NCBI GenBank assembly: GCA_029243025.1
Contig: JAQWSU010000016.1
Location: 1-64,000, forward strand
Source: Pirellulaceae bacterium
Lineage (GTDB): Bacteria; Planctomycetota; Planctomycetia; Pirellulales; Pirellulaceae
Direction: 5' to 3'
DNA: 64,000 nt
The translations under genes were made by a program, and so were the position numbers. The first letter of the stretch is position 1. Every line of letters begins with the position of its first letter. The notes under the pieces were generated by a model that did no database searches, was not told the DNA's origin, and saw only the letters and a list, made by a program, of their open reading frames with translations. Below are positions 1 through 8,936 of this stretch, piece after piece.

Positions 1-1
1 C

Positions 2-802
2 ATCACCTATGCCGGGGAATACATTTCATGGTTCGATGCCTGGTTAGTATCGCAAGAGCTGGCCAATCGAGCCGTGGTTATCAACGCAGGTCTTCCCAGC
101 GAAACAGTATCCGGACTTAGCGAAGCTGGACACGCCGGTGGGCAATTCCCTCGCCCCGACCTTGCTGAACGCCTGAAGCGGGTGCTAACGGTCACAAAAC
201 CGGACCTCGTCTTCGCCTGCTATGGAATTAACTGTGGCATCTATCAACCGCTAAACGAGCAACGATTCGAACGTTACCAGCAGGGCATCACGAAACTGAA
301 AGATGAAGTCGAAGCCTTTGGCGCTCAATTAATTCTAATCACGCCACCATGCTTCGATGACCAACGAGCCCAAAAAAATTACTCGTATAACAAGGTCTTG
401 AACGAGTATTCGAAATGGCTGGTAAAGCAAGAGAACGATGATTGGATGATCATCGACTTGCATGGTCCGATGTCACACGAATTATCGGAACGTCGAAAAT
501 CAAACCCTAATTTCACCTTCCAACCTGATGCCGTTCACCCCAATGCCGAAGGGCATCGATTTATCGCCGAGCAATTGATTGATTGGTTCGGCGGGCCATT
601 GAATGACAAAGGCGACAAGCAAATCAGAAAGCTCGTCGATCAACGCTTGAAATTGCGACGAGATGCTTACCTTGCTGCGGCCGGACACAAACGACCCGGT
701 ATCAGATCTGGTTTACCCGTCAAACAGGCCGAACAAGAAGCCGAAAAACTCACCCAACGAATGAATCAGGATAGCGTGAACACGTCAAATCCGAGGGAAT
801 AA
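2..802 (+). CDS. SGNH/GDSL-type hydrolase, 5' end outside window
   Basis: The frame is open from the second base, so the N-terminus lies upstream of the window; the GTG at 74 is internal. The visible part has SGNH landmarks: GLPSET near the start (block II glycine region), YGINCG (block III Gly/Asn) and DAVHPNAEGH near the end, the block V Asp-x-x-His that supplies two residues of the Ser-His-Asp triad. The block I Ser is missing because of the window edge. Planctomycetes encode many secreted SGNH enzymes that act as esterases or deacetylases on polysaccharides; the substrate here cannot be read. The basic, charged C-terminal tail after the block V region is unremarkable. It lies 140 bp upstream of the PSCyt1/DUF1549 gene on the same strand, so co-transcription is possible. 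Confidence 0.8.
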   Translation: MTYAGEYISWFDAWLVSQELANRAVVINAGLPSETVSGLSEAGHAGGQFPRPDLAERLKRVLTVTKPDLVFACYGINCGIYQPLNEQRFERYQQGITKLKDEVEAFGAQLILITPPCFDDQRAQKNYSYNKVLNEYSKWLVKQENDDWMIIDLHGPMSHELSERRKSNPNFTFQPDAVHPNAEGHRFIAEQLIDWFGGPLNDKGDKQIRKLVDQRLKLRRDAYLAAAGHKRPGIRSGLPVKQAEQEAEKLTQRMNQDSVNTSNPRE

Positions 803-942
803 CTCTTCTGCCGCCCAACAATTGGTTTGACAGCTTACAACGGAGAGTTACGACATCTCCAAGAACAATCATTGGATTCACGGCGGCCGCGAAATTGACC
901 GCTGAATTCTACTAGCGACAAGCGTGGAGCAAAGGTTATGCT

Positions 943-3339
943 ATGGAGACACTGCAGGATCCCCACCCCAACAGCAACTTGCCAATGCACTGCGACTTGC
1001 CGATGCACTGCCCTCTCCTGTTTACTTCCATTAATCGATCCTTGTTATGCCTGCTGATGCTGTTCAGTAGCGCTACGGCTCAAGCAGCCGAGCATGAGTT
1101 CTTCGAAACAAAAATCCGGCCGCTCCTGGCCGAGCACTGCTATTCGTGCCATTCCGGAAAATCAGAAAAGTTACAAGCCGGCTTGTATCTCGATCGAGCC
1201 GATGGCTTGACTCAAGGCGGCGAGAGTGGTCCCGCCATTGTGGCCGGAAAACCGGATGAGAGCCTTTTAATTCGCGCCGTCCGCTATGAAGAAAATGAAA
1301 TGCCACCGGACGGCAAATTGGCCGACGCCGAGATTGCGGCGCTGACGAAATGGGTTGAACGAGGAGCCAAATGGCCCGCGGATCAAACGAATGCAAAGAT
1401 CGCGAATGAAACAGGCTACGACTGGAACTATTTTCGCAACGAACACTGGTCGCTCCAACCCATCACGTTACCTATTCCGCCAACGGTCAACGAGACGGAT
1501 TGGCCAAAGGATGATATCGATCAATTTGTATTGGCGGCTCTTGAATCCGCAAACTTGCCACCGGCGAAAGCTGCCTCACCACAGATTCTCGCACGTCGCA
1601 TTTACCTGGACCTGATCGGCATTCCACCCACGCCGAATGAAGTTGACGAATTCGTTTCGGCAGCGGCCGAAGGTCGACAACAGGCAATCGCCGACTTGGT
1701 GGACAACTTGCTTGCTTCCCCGCATTACGGTGAGCGTTGGGGACGCCATTGGCTCGACGTCGCACGCTACTCGGATGGCTACGGCGGCTTCCTTGACAAC
1801 CGGGCAAATCAACACGCGTGGCGATATCGCGACTGGGTTGTGAAAGCCTTCAACAACGATCAACCGTACGATCAATTCGTGAAAGCCCAAATCGCTGGAG
1901 ACCTACTCGGCACTCAAAGTGACGCAATTGGAACCGGTTTCTTCGCGCTTGGACCCAATTATCAGTCTGATGGGGGAGATCCAGACAGTGTCGCTCAGGC
2001 AAAGAGCGAGACCTTAGATGATCGCATGGATACCTTGTCGCGTGGCTTCCTGGCGTTAACCGTTTCCTGTGCTCGCTGTCACGACCACAAGTTCGATCCG
2101 ATCCCTCAGATCGATTATTATTCACTCGCAGGCATCTTCCACAACAGTGGTGTGCGTGAAACACCACTTGTCTCCGACGACATCGTCAAGGCTTACAATG
2201 ACCGCCAAAACGAGATTAAGCAGCGCGAGAAGCAGATCAACGAACTGCAAAAGAAAGCCAAACAGGAGAATCGAGAACTTTCTAAATCAGAACAAACTCA
2301 GCTCGAAAAATGGAAAGTAGAGCTCGATGAGCTGCGGAAGTCCGCTCCGTCCAAATATCCATCCGCCCACGCGCTGCACGACAAGGGAAGCAGCAATCTA
2401 CACGTTGCCTTGCGTGGCAATTCGCGCAAGCCAGGCGAGGAAGCCCCGCGCCGCTTCCTGGAAATACTCTCAGCGACCGAACGGTCCCCTTACTCAGAGG
2501 GCAGCGGAAGAATCGAATTGGCTAATTCGATCGCGAATGCCTCCAATCCACTCACCGCGCGGGTGATCGTTAATCGGATCTGGCTGCAACATTTCGGTAA
2601 AGCACTCGTGCGATCGCCGAGCAATTTCGGTTCACTCGGTGAGACACCGACACACCCCCTGCTACTGGACTGGCTGGCGGCAAATTTCATCGAATCCGGC
2701 TGGTCGATCAAGACACTGCATCGGCAGATCATGTCGTCATCGACCTATCAAATGAGCAGCCAAATGAACTCGGACAATTTCGCTCGCGACGGTGACAATC
2801 GTCTTATCTGGCGAATGAATCCACGCCGAATGGATGTCGAAGCCTGGCGAGATTCGTTACTGGCGGTGACCGGCGAATTGGACCTGACGATTGGTGGACC
2901 ACCGCTCGATAACTTATCTTCAACTCGACGCCGCACGCTCTATGCAAAAGTAAGTCGAAACGGAGATGTCTTCGAATCAGATCGATTTCTAAGGCTCTTC
3001 GATTTCCCTTTGATGCGTGCGACAGTGGCTCAGCGACCATCCAGCATCGTTCCCCAACAATTCCTCTTCCTGATGAATAGCCGATTCATGGTGGATCGTG
3101 CCGAGGCTCTGGCCACAAAACTTGAAACGGCTGCAACGAATGATGACCAACGTATCGAGCTAGCCTATCGCCTACTGTTCGGAAGATTACCCCGTGCAAA
3201 CGAATTAGAATTGGGGCGCAGATTTGTCTCGGACAACTCTAGTTTGAAAAACCCTGACGAAAATGGCGATAAATTGGCCAGATTTGTGCAATATGCACAG
3301 GTGCTTTTGAGTTCCAACGAGTTCATGTATGTGCGATAA
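943..3339 (+). CDS. PSCyt1/DUF1549/DUF1553 domain protein (planctomycete cytochrome family)
   Basis: Large secreted protein of a family expanded in planctomycetes. After a hydrophobic segment (about residues 27-48) comes the PSCyt1 domain with CYSCH, a single c-type haem motif, followed by DUF1549 (starting near DIDQFVLAAL) with a second motif CARCHDHKFDP, and DUF1553 at the C-terminus (NPLTARVIVNRIW, then the GWSIKTLHRQI region). A charged, coiled-coil-like insert rich in K, E and Q lies around residues 425-470. The function of the family is unknown; haem binding is implied by the motifs. The DUF1501 gene follows after 64 bp, the usual pairing. The annotated N-terminus is odd: it carries a short repeat (LPMHCDLPMHCP) before the hydrophobic stretch, so a later Met may be the real start. 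Confidence 0.93.
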   Translation: METLQDPHPNSNLPMHCDLPMHCPLLFTSINRSLLCLLMLFSSATAQAAEHEFFETKIRPLLAEHCYSCHSGKSEKLQAGLYLDRADGLTQGGESGPAIVAGKPDESLLIRAVRYEENEMPPDGKLADAEIAALTKWVERGAKWPADQTNAKIANETGYDWNYFRNEHWSLQPITLPIPPTVNETDWPKDDIDQFVLAALESANLPPAKAASPQILARRIYLDLIGIPPTPNEVDEFVSAAAEGRQQAIADLVDNLLASPHYGERWGRHWLDVARYSDGYGGFLDNRANQHAWRYRDWVVKAFNNDQPYDQFVKAQIAGDLLGTQSDAIGTGFFALGPNYQSDGGDPDSVAQAKSETLDDRMDTLSRGFLALTVSCARCHDHKFDPIPQIDYYSLAGIFHNSGVRETPLVSDDIVKAYNDRQNEIKQREKQINELQKKAKQENRELSKSEQTQLEKWKVELDELRKSAPSKYPSAHALHDKGSSNLHVALRGNSRKPGEEAPRRFLEILSATERSPYSEGSGRIELANSIANASNPLTARVIVNRIWLQHFGKALVRSPSNFGSLGETPTHPLLLDWLAANFIESGWSIKTLHRQIMSSSTYQMSSQMNSDNFARDGDNRLIWRMNPRRMDVEAWRDSLLAVTGELDLTIGGPPLDNLSSTRRRTLYAKVSRNGDVFESDRFLRLFDFPLMRATVAQRPSSIVPQQFLFLMNSRFMVDRAEALATKLETAATNDDQRIELAYRLLFGRLPRANELELGRRFVSDNSSLKNPDENGDKLARFVQYAQVLLSSNEFMYVR

Positions 3340-3403
3340 TTTCTAGTAAATTCGGAATCCAGATTTACCCCGCGGTCAAGCAATGACCTGAGGAGCCTCG
3401 ACG

Positions 3404-4840
3404 ATGAGCCATCGTGCCGCCCGCCCCCACCGAAATCCGCATCCCCCCGTCAATCGGCGCGAGATGTTGCAGCGAATTGGGGCTGGATTCGGTTCGCTCG
3501 GCCTGGCGGGTATGCTCGCTGCCGAACCGGCCCACGCGACTCAGGCAGGGTCTCCCTTGGCACCCAAAGCTCCCCACTTTGCACCGAAAGCCAAACACGT
3601 CATTCAATTGTTCATGCCGGGTGGTCCGTCGCAAGTCGATACCTTTGATTACAAACCGCAGATTGATAAACATGCGGGAGAACGTCCAAGCATTGTCAAT
3701 CGCAAGACACTGCGAAATACAAAAAACGGTTTGTTCCCCTCCCCGTTTGGATTTCAACAATACGGCCAATCGGGCAAATGGGTTAGTGACATTTTCCCAC
3801 ATGTCGCGCAACACGTAGACGACCTCTGTTTTGTTCATTCAATGCATACCGATATCCCGGAACATGCCGGCGCGATGCTGATGATGAATCTGGGCCATTT
3901 GCAACCCAGCCGCCCAAGTATGGGATCTTGGCTGACCTACGGCCTGGGAACCGAGAATCAAGATTTGCCTGGATTCATCGCAATGAGTCCGCGAGCTCAA
4001 CCGCGCGGCAAGCTGGCCAATTGGGGAAACTCATTTTTGCCAGGTGCCTATGCGGGAACCTACGTCAATATCGCCGAAATGAAGCAGGACCAAATCTTGC
4101 GGGACTTGAAGAACAATTGGCTACCTCGAGCCTCGCAACGCCAACAAGCCGATCTGCTAGCCAAGCTGAATCATTTGGATTTGGAGCAACAACAGACCGA
4201 CCAACAATTGGAAGCCAGCATTCAAGCCATGGAAATGGCGTTCCGCATGCAATTTGCAGTTCCCGATGTCTTCGATACAACCCAAGAAACCCAAACCACA
4301 CTCGATATGTACGGCGACAGCGAATATGCCAAGGGCTGTCTCTTGGCAAGACGTCTCGTTGAACGTGGCGTCCGTATGGTGCAGCTATCCCATTCAATCG
4401 ATGGCTATGACATCGCCTGGGATACCGGACATGGCGATATCGCGGGAGGTCACAAACGGCTCGCTCAAGCTTGCGATCAGGGCATTGCGGCACTGATCAA
4501 GGATCTAAAACAACGAGGACTGTTCGACAGTACGCTCGTCATCTGGGGTGGTGAATTTGGTCGAGCTCCAACTTCCGAAGGCCAAAAAGGACGCGATCAT
4601 GATCACTACGGATTCACGGTATGGATGGCAGGAGGCGGTGTAAAAAGCGGTTTGAGCTACGGATCCACCGACGAGTTCGGCTGCACGGCAGTCGAAAATC
4701 GCGTTCACGTGCATGACCTCCATGCCACCATTCTCCATCTGATGGGATTGGATCATGAGCGACTTACCTATCGCTACTCAGGTCGCGATTTCCGATTAAC
4801 GGACGTGCATGGCAAGGTCGTTCACGACATCATCGCCTAG
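3404..4840 (+). CDS. DUF1501 family protein with Tat-like signal
   Basis: DUF1501 proteins belong to the alkaline phosphatase/sulfatase-like fold and in planctomycetes usually sit next to PSCyt1/DUF1549/DUF1553 genes, as here. The N-terminus has an NRREMLQRIG twin-arginine-like motif followed by a hydrophobic stretch and AHA, a plausible Tat export signal. Landmarks include FMPGGPSQVDTFDYKP near residue 70, the GERPSI stretch, WGGEFGRAPTSEG and RDHDHYGFTVWMAGGG, typical of the family. The length of 478 residues is normal. The start ATG is preceded by a GAGGAGCCTC stretch that can serve as ribosome binding site. The biochemical role is unknown. A short convergent gap separates it from the reverse-strand FG-GAP lipoprotein gene. 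Confidence 0.93.
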   Translation: MSHRAARPHRNPHPPVNRREMLQRIGAGFGSLGLAGMLAAEPAHATQAGSPLAPKAPHFAPKAKHVIQLFMPGGPSQVDTFDYKPQIDKHAGERPSIVNRKTLRNTKNGLFPSPFGFQQYGQSGKWVSDIFPHVAQHVDDLCFVHSMHTDIPEHAGAMLMMNLGHLQPSRPSMGSWLTYGLGTENQDLPGFIAMSPRAQPRGKLANWGNSFLPGAYAGTYVNIAEMKQDQILRDLKNNWLPRASQRQQADLLAKLNHLDLEQQQTDQQLEASIQAMEMAFRMQFAVPDVFDTTQETQTTLDMYGDSEYAKGCLLARRLVERGVRMVQLSHSIDGYDIAWDTGHGDIAGGHKRLAQACDQGIAALIKDLKQRGLFDSTLVIWGGEFGRAPTSEGQKGRDHDHYGFTVWMAGGGVKSGLSYGSTDEFGCTAVENRVHVHDLHATILHLMGLDHERLTYRYSGRDFRLTDVHGKVVHDIIA

Positions 4841-4915
4841 GCTCAACCAACGACGAATGGAATTTTCCGATTGCCCTAAAAAGCTCGTCGTCAACTTTAC
4901 GAGCAAGTGCACTCG

Positions 4916-7324
4916 CTATTTTTCCGGAAGGGCCCGATGATAACGATCAACGGACCAATCCCTGTGGCGATCAACCGTTCCATCAGGCCAAAAAATTTCT
5001 ACCAAATCAACTTGGCTGGTTTCCCCGAGACCAAAATGCAATCGAGCCGGATGCTGTGCCAAGAATGAGTCCCCCGTAACCACTCGACCTATTTGTTCAC
5101 CATCAGGGGTGTGCACAACGACTTTGGCGCCGATTGGCGAACATCCCTCAGCATGATGATGCAAATCAACGCCAATCCAATGAGCGTCGGTCTGCAAAGT
5201 GTTTTGATAAGCATGCAACGTCGTCTCAAAGCCCTGCCCCACAAAATCGTACTGAGCAACAACTAAATCCGGTCGCCCATCGGAGTCGAGATCGGCCCCG
5301 ACGACGGAGCGGGCATCATATTCAAAACTGACTCCCAACAGGAATGCAATATCGGTGTACTTTTGCCCATCGATACTGAGTAATAAGCGGTTGTGTTCAA
5401 AGCCGTTCCAAGATATCTGCCCCTGATCCAAGTCGCGCAAAGAGTCGGCAAAAAATGATTGCAGAGGTTTACTTTCATCAGAAGATCCGGTGTAAATGTC
5501 ATGGCGCCAATAGGTCGTACAATAATCCTGACATGACTGACCGCTTCGAAAACCGTTTGCCACGTAAATATCTCGATCGCCATCCAAGTCGAAGTCAAAT
5601 GAGGTGGTGCCCCAAGACCATCCGGTACGTGCCACTTGGGCAGCAAACGAAGGCGAAGCAAAATCGTTTTGACGACGCAGATACATCCGATTTCCGTAAC
5701 CCATCGCACCACGCATTCGATGAATGTCCGGACGATCCTCACGCCCTAACCCCAGTCGATCAAGTCGTCGAGCAGTCGTACTGCTCATTCCAATTGCATA
5801 AATATCAGTTAGCCCATCTCGGTCAAAATCAGCCAAGGTGTGGGCCATCCCGAACAAGTGACGCTCAGGCAGGACTTTTTCGGTGATATCAACAAAATGA
5901 CCATTGCCCTGATTTTCGTGTAAGTCAACGCCTGCATAGTCACTGACAACCAACAAATCTTGATCACCATCATCATCCCAATCAAACAACGAAGTGCTGT
6001 AGGTACGGCGTCTACGCTTCGCGGCTAAACCAGCCGATTGTGTCGCATCAGTAAAATGTCCCCGACCATCATTCAGCAAGAGAAACGACGGTTCACCGTC
6101 GTTCGCATCATAATAGGGAGTCGGCATCTGGCCTTGTCGGTACCCCGGCTTGTACTGCGTGACCCAAAGATCTAAATCCCGATCTCCGTCGACATCTCCA
6201 GCAGTAATGGCAGCTGCTTCCGGGGCGTAAATCACCGAATCCACAACGGGCTCCTCGTTGAATTCACCCTTCGAATTACCAACATAAATCACGAGCCGGC
6301 CCTGCTTATCGACAGCAGCAAAATCGGCTCGCCCATCGGCAGTCAAATCGGCGACAACACCCGACTCAGCCAGCGGAACGAAATGTTTGAACAAGGATGC
6401 TTCTTTAAATCGCCCTGCCCCTTGATTCCAGTAAACACGGTTCCAACGACTAATCAAAATCTCTGGAAAACCATTGCCATCAAGATCGTAGACGATAATG
6501 GGATGAGCGCTTGCATGTTGGTCAGGGCGACGACGATAGGTCAACACCCGCCGAAATACAGGGCGTCCTGTACGCGCAAGGATCTCCAAATCCCGAACGG
6601 TTAAATCAGCCGGCTGTGGGTCCGGCTGACCTTCTTTCCATTTCACATCAAGGTTGCCACGCACAATAATGCGTTGCTGAGGAACGTCCTCTTCCAATGT
6701 ACCTGTCAGTGGACGAGCCAGATGCAAAACAAAACCAACCACCGAATGCGCACCTTCGGATGTGCGTTGAAAAGTTGCGTGATGCCACTCCGATTCAAGC
6801 AAGCGAAACTGCTGCTGTTTCAACTTGGCTCCAATTTCCTGCCAACCGTCCGGAGTCACGTTCTGCAACTGGTCACTGAATTGAAATCGGCGGATGCCCA
6901 ATTCCAAGTTTTCCGCGTGCGTAGGCATCGGAAACGACAAGCGATCGAACAACACATGAGCCAAAACATCAAGCGGTTGTTCAGCAACTCGCAATTTATC
7001 CCAGAGTGAAACAAAATACTGTTCATATGCCTGGGCAGCGACCTCCTCCGACCAGACATTCTGATCCAATTGCTGACGTTCAGCCTTGAGCCGGTTCAAC
7101 GAATCCGAGGGATTCAATGATGATTCACCGGGAGAATCTTCGAGGATTGGCTGCAGCGTCGCGGGGTGCGAAGCAAGCTCAGCAGGGGCTTTGGCCGAAA
7201 TTTCAACCGGCGATTGTTGCGTGTCATCATTCGGCTTCGGAAAATCACATCCGATGACGAAACACAAAACAAACAATTTCGCAGAAAAAAATCCAGCGTT
7301 ATGAATATTTAACACATTGATCAT
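4916..7324 (-). CDS. FG-GAP/VCBS repeat lipoprotein with ASPIC/UnbV (CRTAC1-like) domain
   Basis: Predicted lipoprotein: a hydrophobic segment ends in VIGCDF, where the Cys would be lipidated. After about 270 residues of helical, charged sequence there is a run of FG-GAP/VCBS-like calcium loops (DLDGNGFPEI, DVDGDRDLDLW, DWDDDGDQDLLV, DFDRDGLTDIYA, DFDLDGDRDIYV, DLDSDGRPDLVV) that would build a beta-propeller. The C-terminus carries the ASPIC/UnbV signature (GCSPIGAKVVVHTPDG, then LHFGLGETSQVDLVEIFWPDG). This arrangement is known from CRTAC1-like proteins common in planctomycetes and Bacteroidota; the family role is extracellular binding or adhesion and is not resolved. The first 270 residues match nothing I recognise. 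The gene is convergent with the DUF1501 gene and divergent from the PEP-CTERM gene. Confidence 0.88.
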   Translation of the reverse strand: MINVLNIHNAGFFSAKLFVLCFVIGCDFPKPNDDTQQSPVEISAKAPAELASHPATLQPILEDSPGESSLNPSDSLNRLKAERQQLDQNVWSEEVAAQAYEQYFVSLWDKLRVAEQPLDVLAHVLFDRLSFPMPTHAENLELGIRRFQFSDQLQNVTPDGWQEIGAKLKQQQFRLLESEWHHATFQRTSEGAHSVVGFVLHLARPLTGTLEEDVPQQRIIVRGNLDVKWKEGQPDPQPADLTVRDLEILARTGRPVFRRVLTYRRRPDQHASAHPIIVYDLDGNGFPEILISRWNRVYWNQGAGRFKEASLFKHFVPLAESGVVADLTADGRADFAAVDKQGRLVIYVGNSKGEFNEEPVVDSVIYAPEAAAITAGDVDGDRDLDLWVTQYKPGYRQGQMPTPYYDANDGEPSFLLLNDGRGHFTDATQSAGLAAKRRRRTYSTSLFDWDDDGDQDLLVVSDYAGVDLHENQGNGHFVDITEKVLPERHLFGMAHTLADFDRDGLTDIYAIGMSSTTARRLDRLGLGREDRPDIHRMRGAMGYGNRMYLRRQNDFASPSFAAQVARTGWSWGTTSFDFDLDGDRDIYVANGFRSGQSCQDYCTTYWRHDIYTGSSDESKPLQSFFADSLRDLDQGQISWNGFEHNRLLLSIDGQKYTDIAFLLGVSFEYDARSVVGADLDSDGRPDLVVAQYDFVGQGFETTLHAYQNTLQTDAHWIGVDLHHHAEGCSPIGAKVVVHTPDGEQIGRVVTGDSFLAQHPARLHFGLGETSQVDLVEIFWPDGTVDRHRDWSVDRYHRALPEK

Positions 7325-7442
7325 CGCTATTTAACGCAAGAGTGCTTAAACTCTGTTTTAGATTGTACACACCAAAATCGGGTGCCTTGTCAGTTCTATT
7401 TTACTGGACGAACATGAATACGAGCCACAGAGAAAAAATATC

Positions 7443-8615
7443 ATGACGCGATTCGGTTTTTTAATCACCCTTTCGATCGTATTTTCATGCGGCACGCTGC
7501 TGGCCGACACGCTCACTTACGACTTTGATGACGGGACATTTCAAGGTTGGGATTACATTACGCCGGAGGGAACGCCCTTCCCTGTAGACGACAGCGACAG
7601 CGGATGGATTGCTTCCGATGAACCGATCGACATCAACGACGGCTTCACGCTTTTGGCGGCGACCTCGGGAGATTTTCGTGTGGTGCCGGATCCTTGGGGC
7701 ACTCGTGATTGCCTGGGCGCTACGATTTGCTATACGCAAGTCTTGCGATCACCACCGTTCGAATTGGGCGCGTCAGGCGATTTGACGATCGATATGATGG
7801 GTGGCGGTGCACAATCGAACCGACCATACGATCCCGAAGTAGATCTCTTACCCGAAGAACCCGAAGACATGATGGAACTGAAGGACAGCCTCGGCTATCA
7901 GGGATTCGGTTTGCTGGACATCGATGCTAACGAATACGTCGCATTCGGCTTCTCCTCTCACGAAAATGATGGCAAAGCGCGACCCGATGACCCTGTCACA
8001 CGAAAAGACTGGGAAACCGTTGCGATTCCGGAAGCCGAGTTGGCGAGCTTCGCGAATAATGGCAAACAGTATTCCGTCGATGTCTTTGACTCCTACTCCG
8101 GAGGCTGGGCCTGGATTGGATTCGATACTGTGAAAATTCCGATCGCGGGTGCTGCTGGCGAACCGGGTGATTTTAATGCGAACGGCGTCCTCGATGGCGA
8201 TGATATCGAAGCGTTATCGGCAGCCGTTAGGGATGGAGCAACGGACAGCAAATGGGATGTTGACGGCAACTCTCTGGTCAACAACGACGACCGACTGTTC
8301 TGGGTAAATGATCTCAAAATGACCTACTTGGGCGATTCAAATCTCGACGGCGAATTCAACAGTAGTGACTTTGTCGCAGTCTTTGCCAAGGGCCAGTACG
8401 AGGACGCAATCTCGAACAACTCAACCTGGTCGGATGGAGACTGGAACGGAGACAGTGATTTTGATAGCAGCGACTTCGTCGCGGCATTTGCAGCGGGTGG
8501 GTATGAAAAAGGACCTCGTGTACCGGCGGCCGCCTTGGTACCCGAGCCAGCCTCAGCCACTGGATTACTGCTGGGAATCATCGGTCTGCTACTAAGCAGC
8601 CGTCGCCGCAAGTAA
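7443..8615 (+). CDS. PEP-CTERM protein with dockerin-like calcium loops
   Basis: Secreted protein with an N-terminal signal peptide (hydrophobic to about residue 21, ending LLADT) and a C-terminal PEP-CTERM sorting signal: VPEPAS, a hydrophobic helix GLLLGIIGLLLSS and a basic RRRK end. Such signals are processed by exosortase. The middle begins TYDFDDGTFQGWDYI, a jelly-roll-like opening seen in many planctomycete secreted proteins. Before the anchor come calcium loops resembling type I dockerin/EF-hand repeats: GDFNANGVLDGDD, DVDGNSLVNNDD, GDSNLDGEFNSSDF and GDWNGDSDFDSSDF. No catalytic motif was recognised. A 22-base palindrome follows the stop. The same loop-plus-anchor layout recurs in the gene at 31772. 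Confidence 0.9.
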   Translation: MTRFGFLITLSIVFSCGTLLADTLTYDFDDGTFQGWDYITPEGTPFPVDDSDSGWIASDEPIDINDGFTLLAATSGDFRVVPDPWGTRDCLGATICYTQVLRSPPFELGASGDLTIDMMGGGAQSNRPYDPEVDLLPEEPEDMMELKDSLGYQGFGLLDIDANEYVAFGFSSHENDGKARPDDPVTRKDWETVAIPEAELASFANNGKQYSVDVFDSYSGGWAWIGFDTVKIPIAGAAGEPGDFNANGVLDGDDIEALSAAVRDGATDSKWDVDGNSLVNNDDRLFWVNDLKMTYLGDSNLDGEFNSSDFVAVFAKGQYEDAISNNSTWSDGDWNGDSDFDSSDFVAAFAAGGYEKGPRVPAAALVPEPASATGLLLGIIGLLLSSRRRK

Positions 8616-8645
8616 GTGGCTTGGCCCCACGAACGATCAATCTCT

Positions 8646-8667
8646 GCCCCCCAAAGCTTTGGGGGGC
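8646..8667 (+). terminator. Perfect 22-base palindrome after the PEP-CTERM gene, probable terminator stem
   Basis: GCCCCCCAAAGCTTTGGGGGGC is a perfect inverted repeat 30 bases after the stop codon of the PEP-CTERM gene. The RNA could form a strong GC-rich hairpin with a short AAGCTT loop region. There is no clean T-run behind it (ATTGCGTTT), so intrinsic termination is plausible rather than certain; it might also act as a 3' stabiliser. Confidence 0.55.
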
Positions 8668-8936
8668 ATTGCGTTTCAGCATCGTTGATAGGCGACCGTT
8701 CTTTCGGGATTCTCCTGAAGGTTGATTTGCCAAGGAAACCATGAAGCTTGGCAAATCGCTTTCGTACTCAGCTTTCCCTGCAACCGGTCCCCCTACCGTC
8801 TCAGAATCCAGTCTCTTTCCATGCGTGGGCTTCGTAATCGATAAGCCCCACCATCATCTGCCCTCTGCAGATCAAGCGACAAGTAGAAGCACCGATCGGT
8901 GGTAACCGCACGGCAAAGCACAAGATTCGATGAAAT
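8668..8936. other. Intergenic, nothing recognised
   Basis: Together with the preceding palindrome this fills the 321 bases between the PEP-CTERM gene and the reverse-strand CxxCH gene. No convincing coding frame, RNA gene or repeat was seen. It lies between convergent genes, so it would hold 3' ends of both transcripts. Confidence 0.4.
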
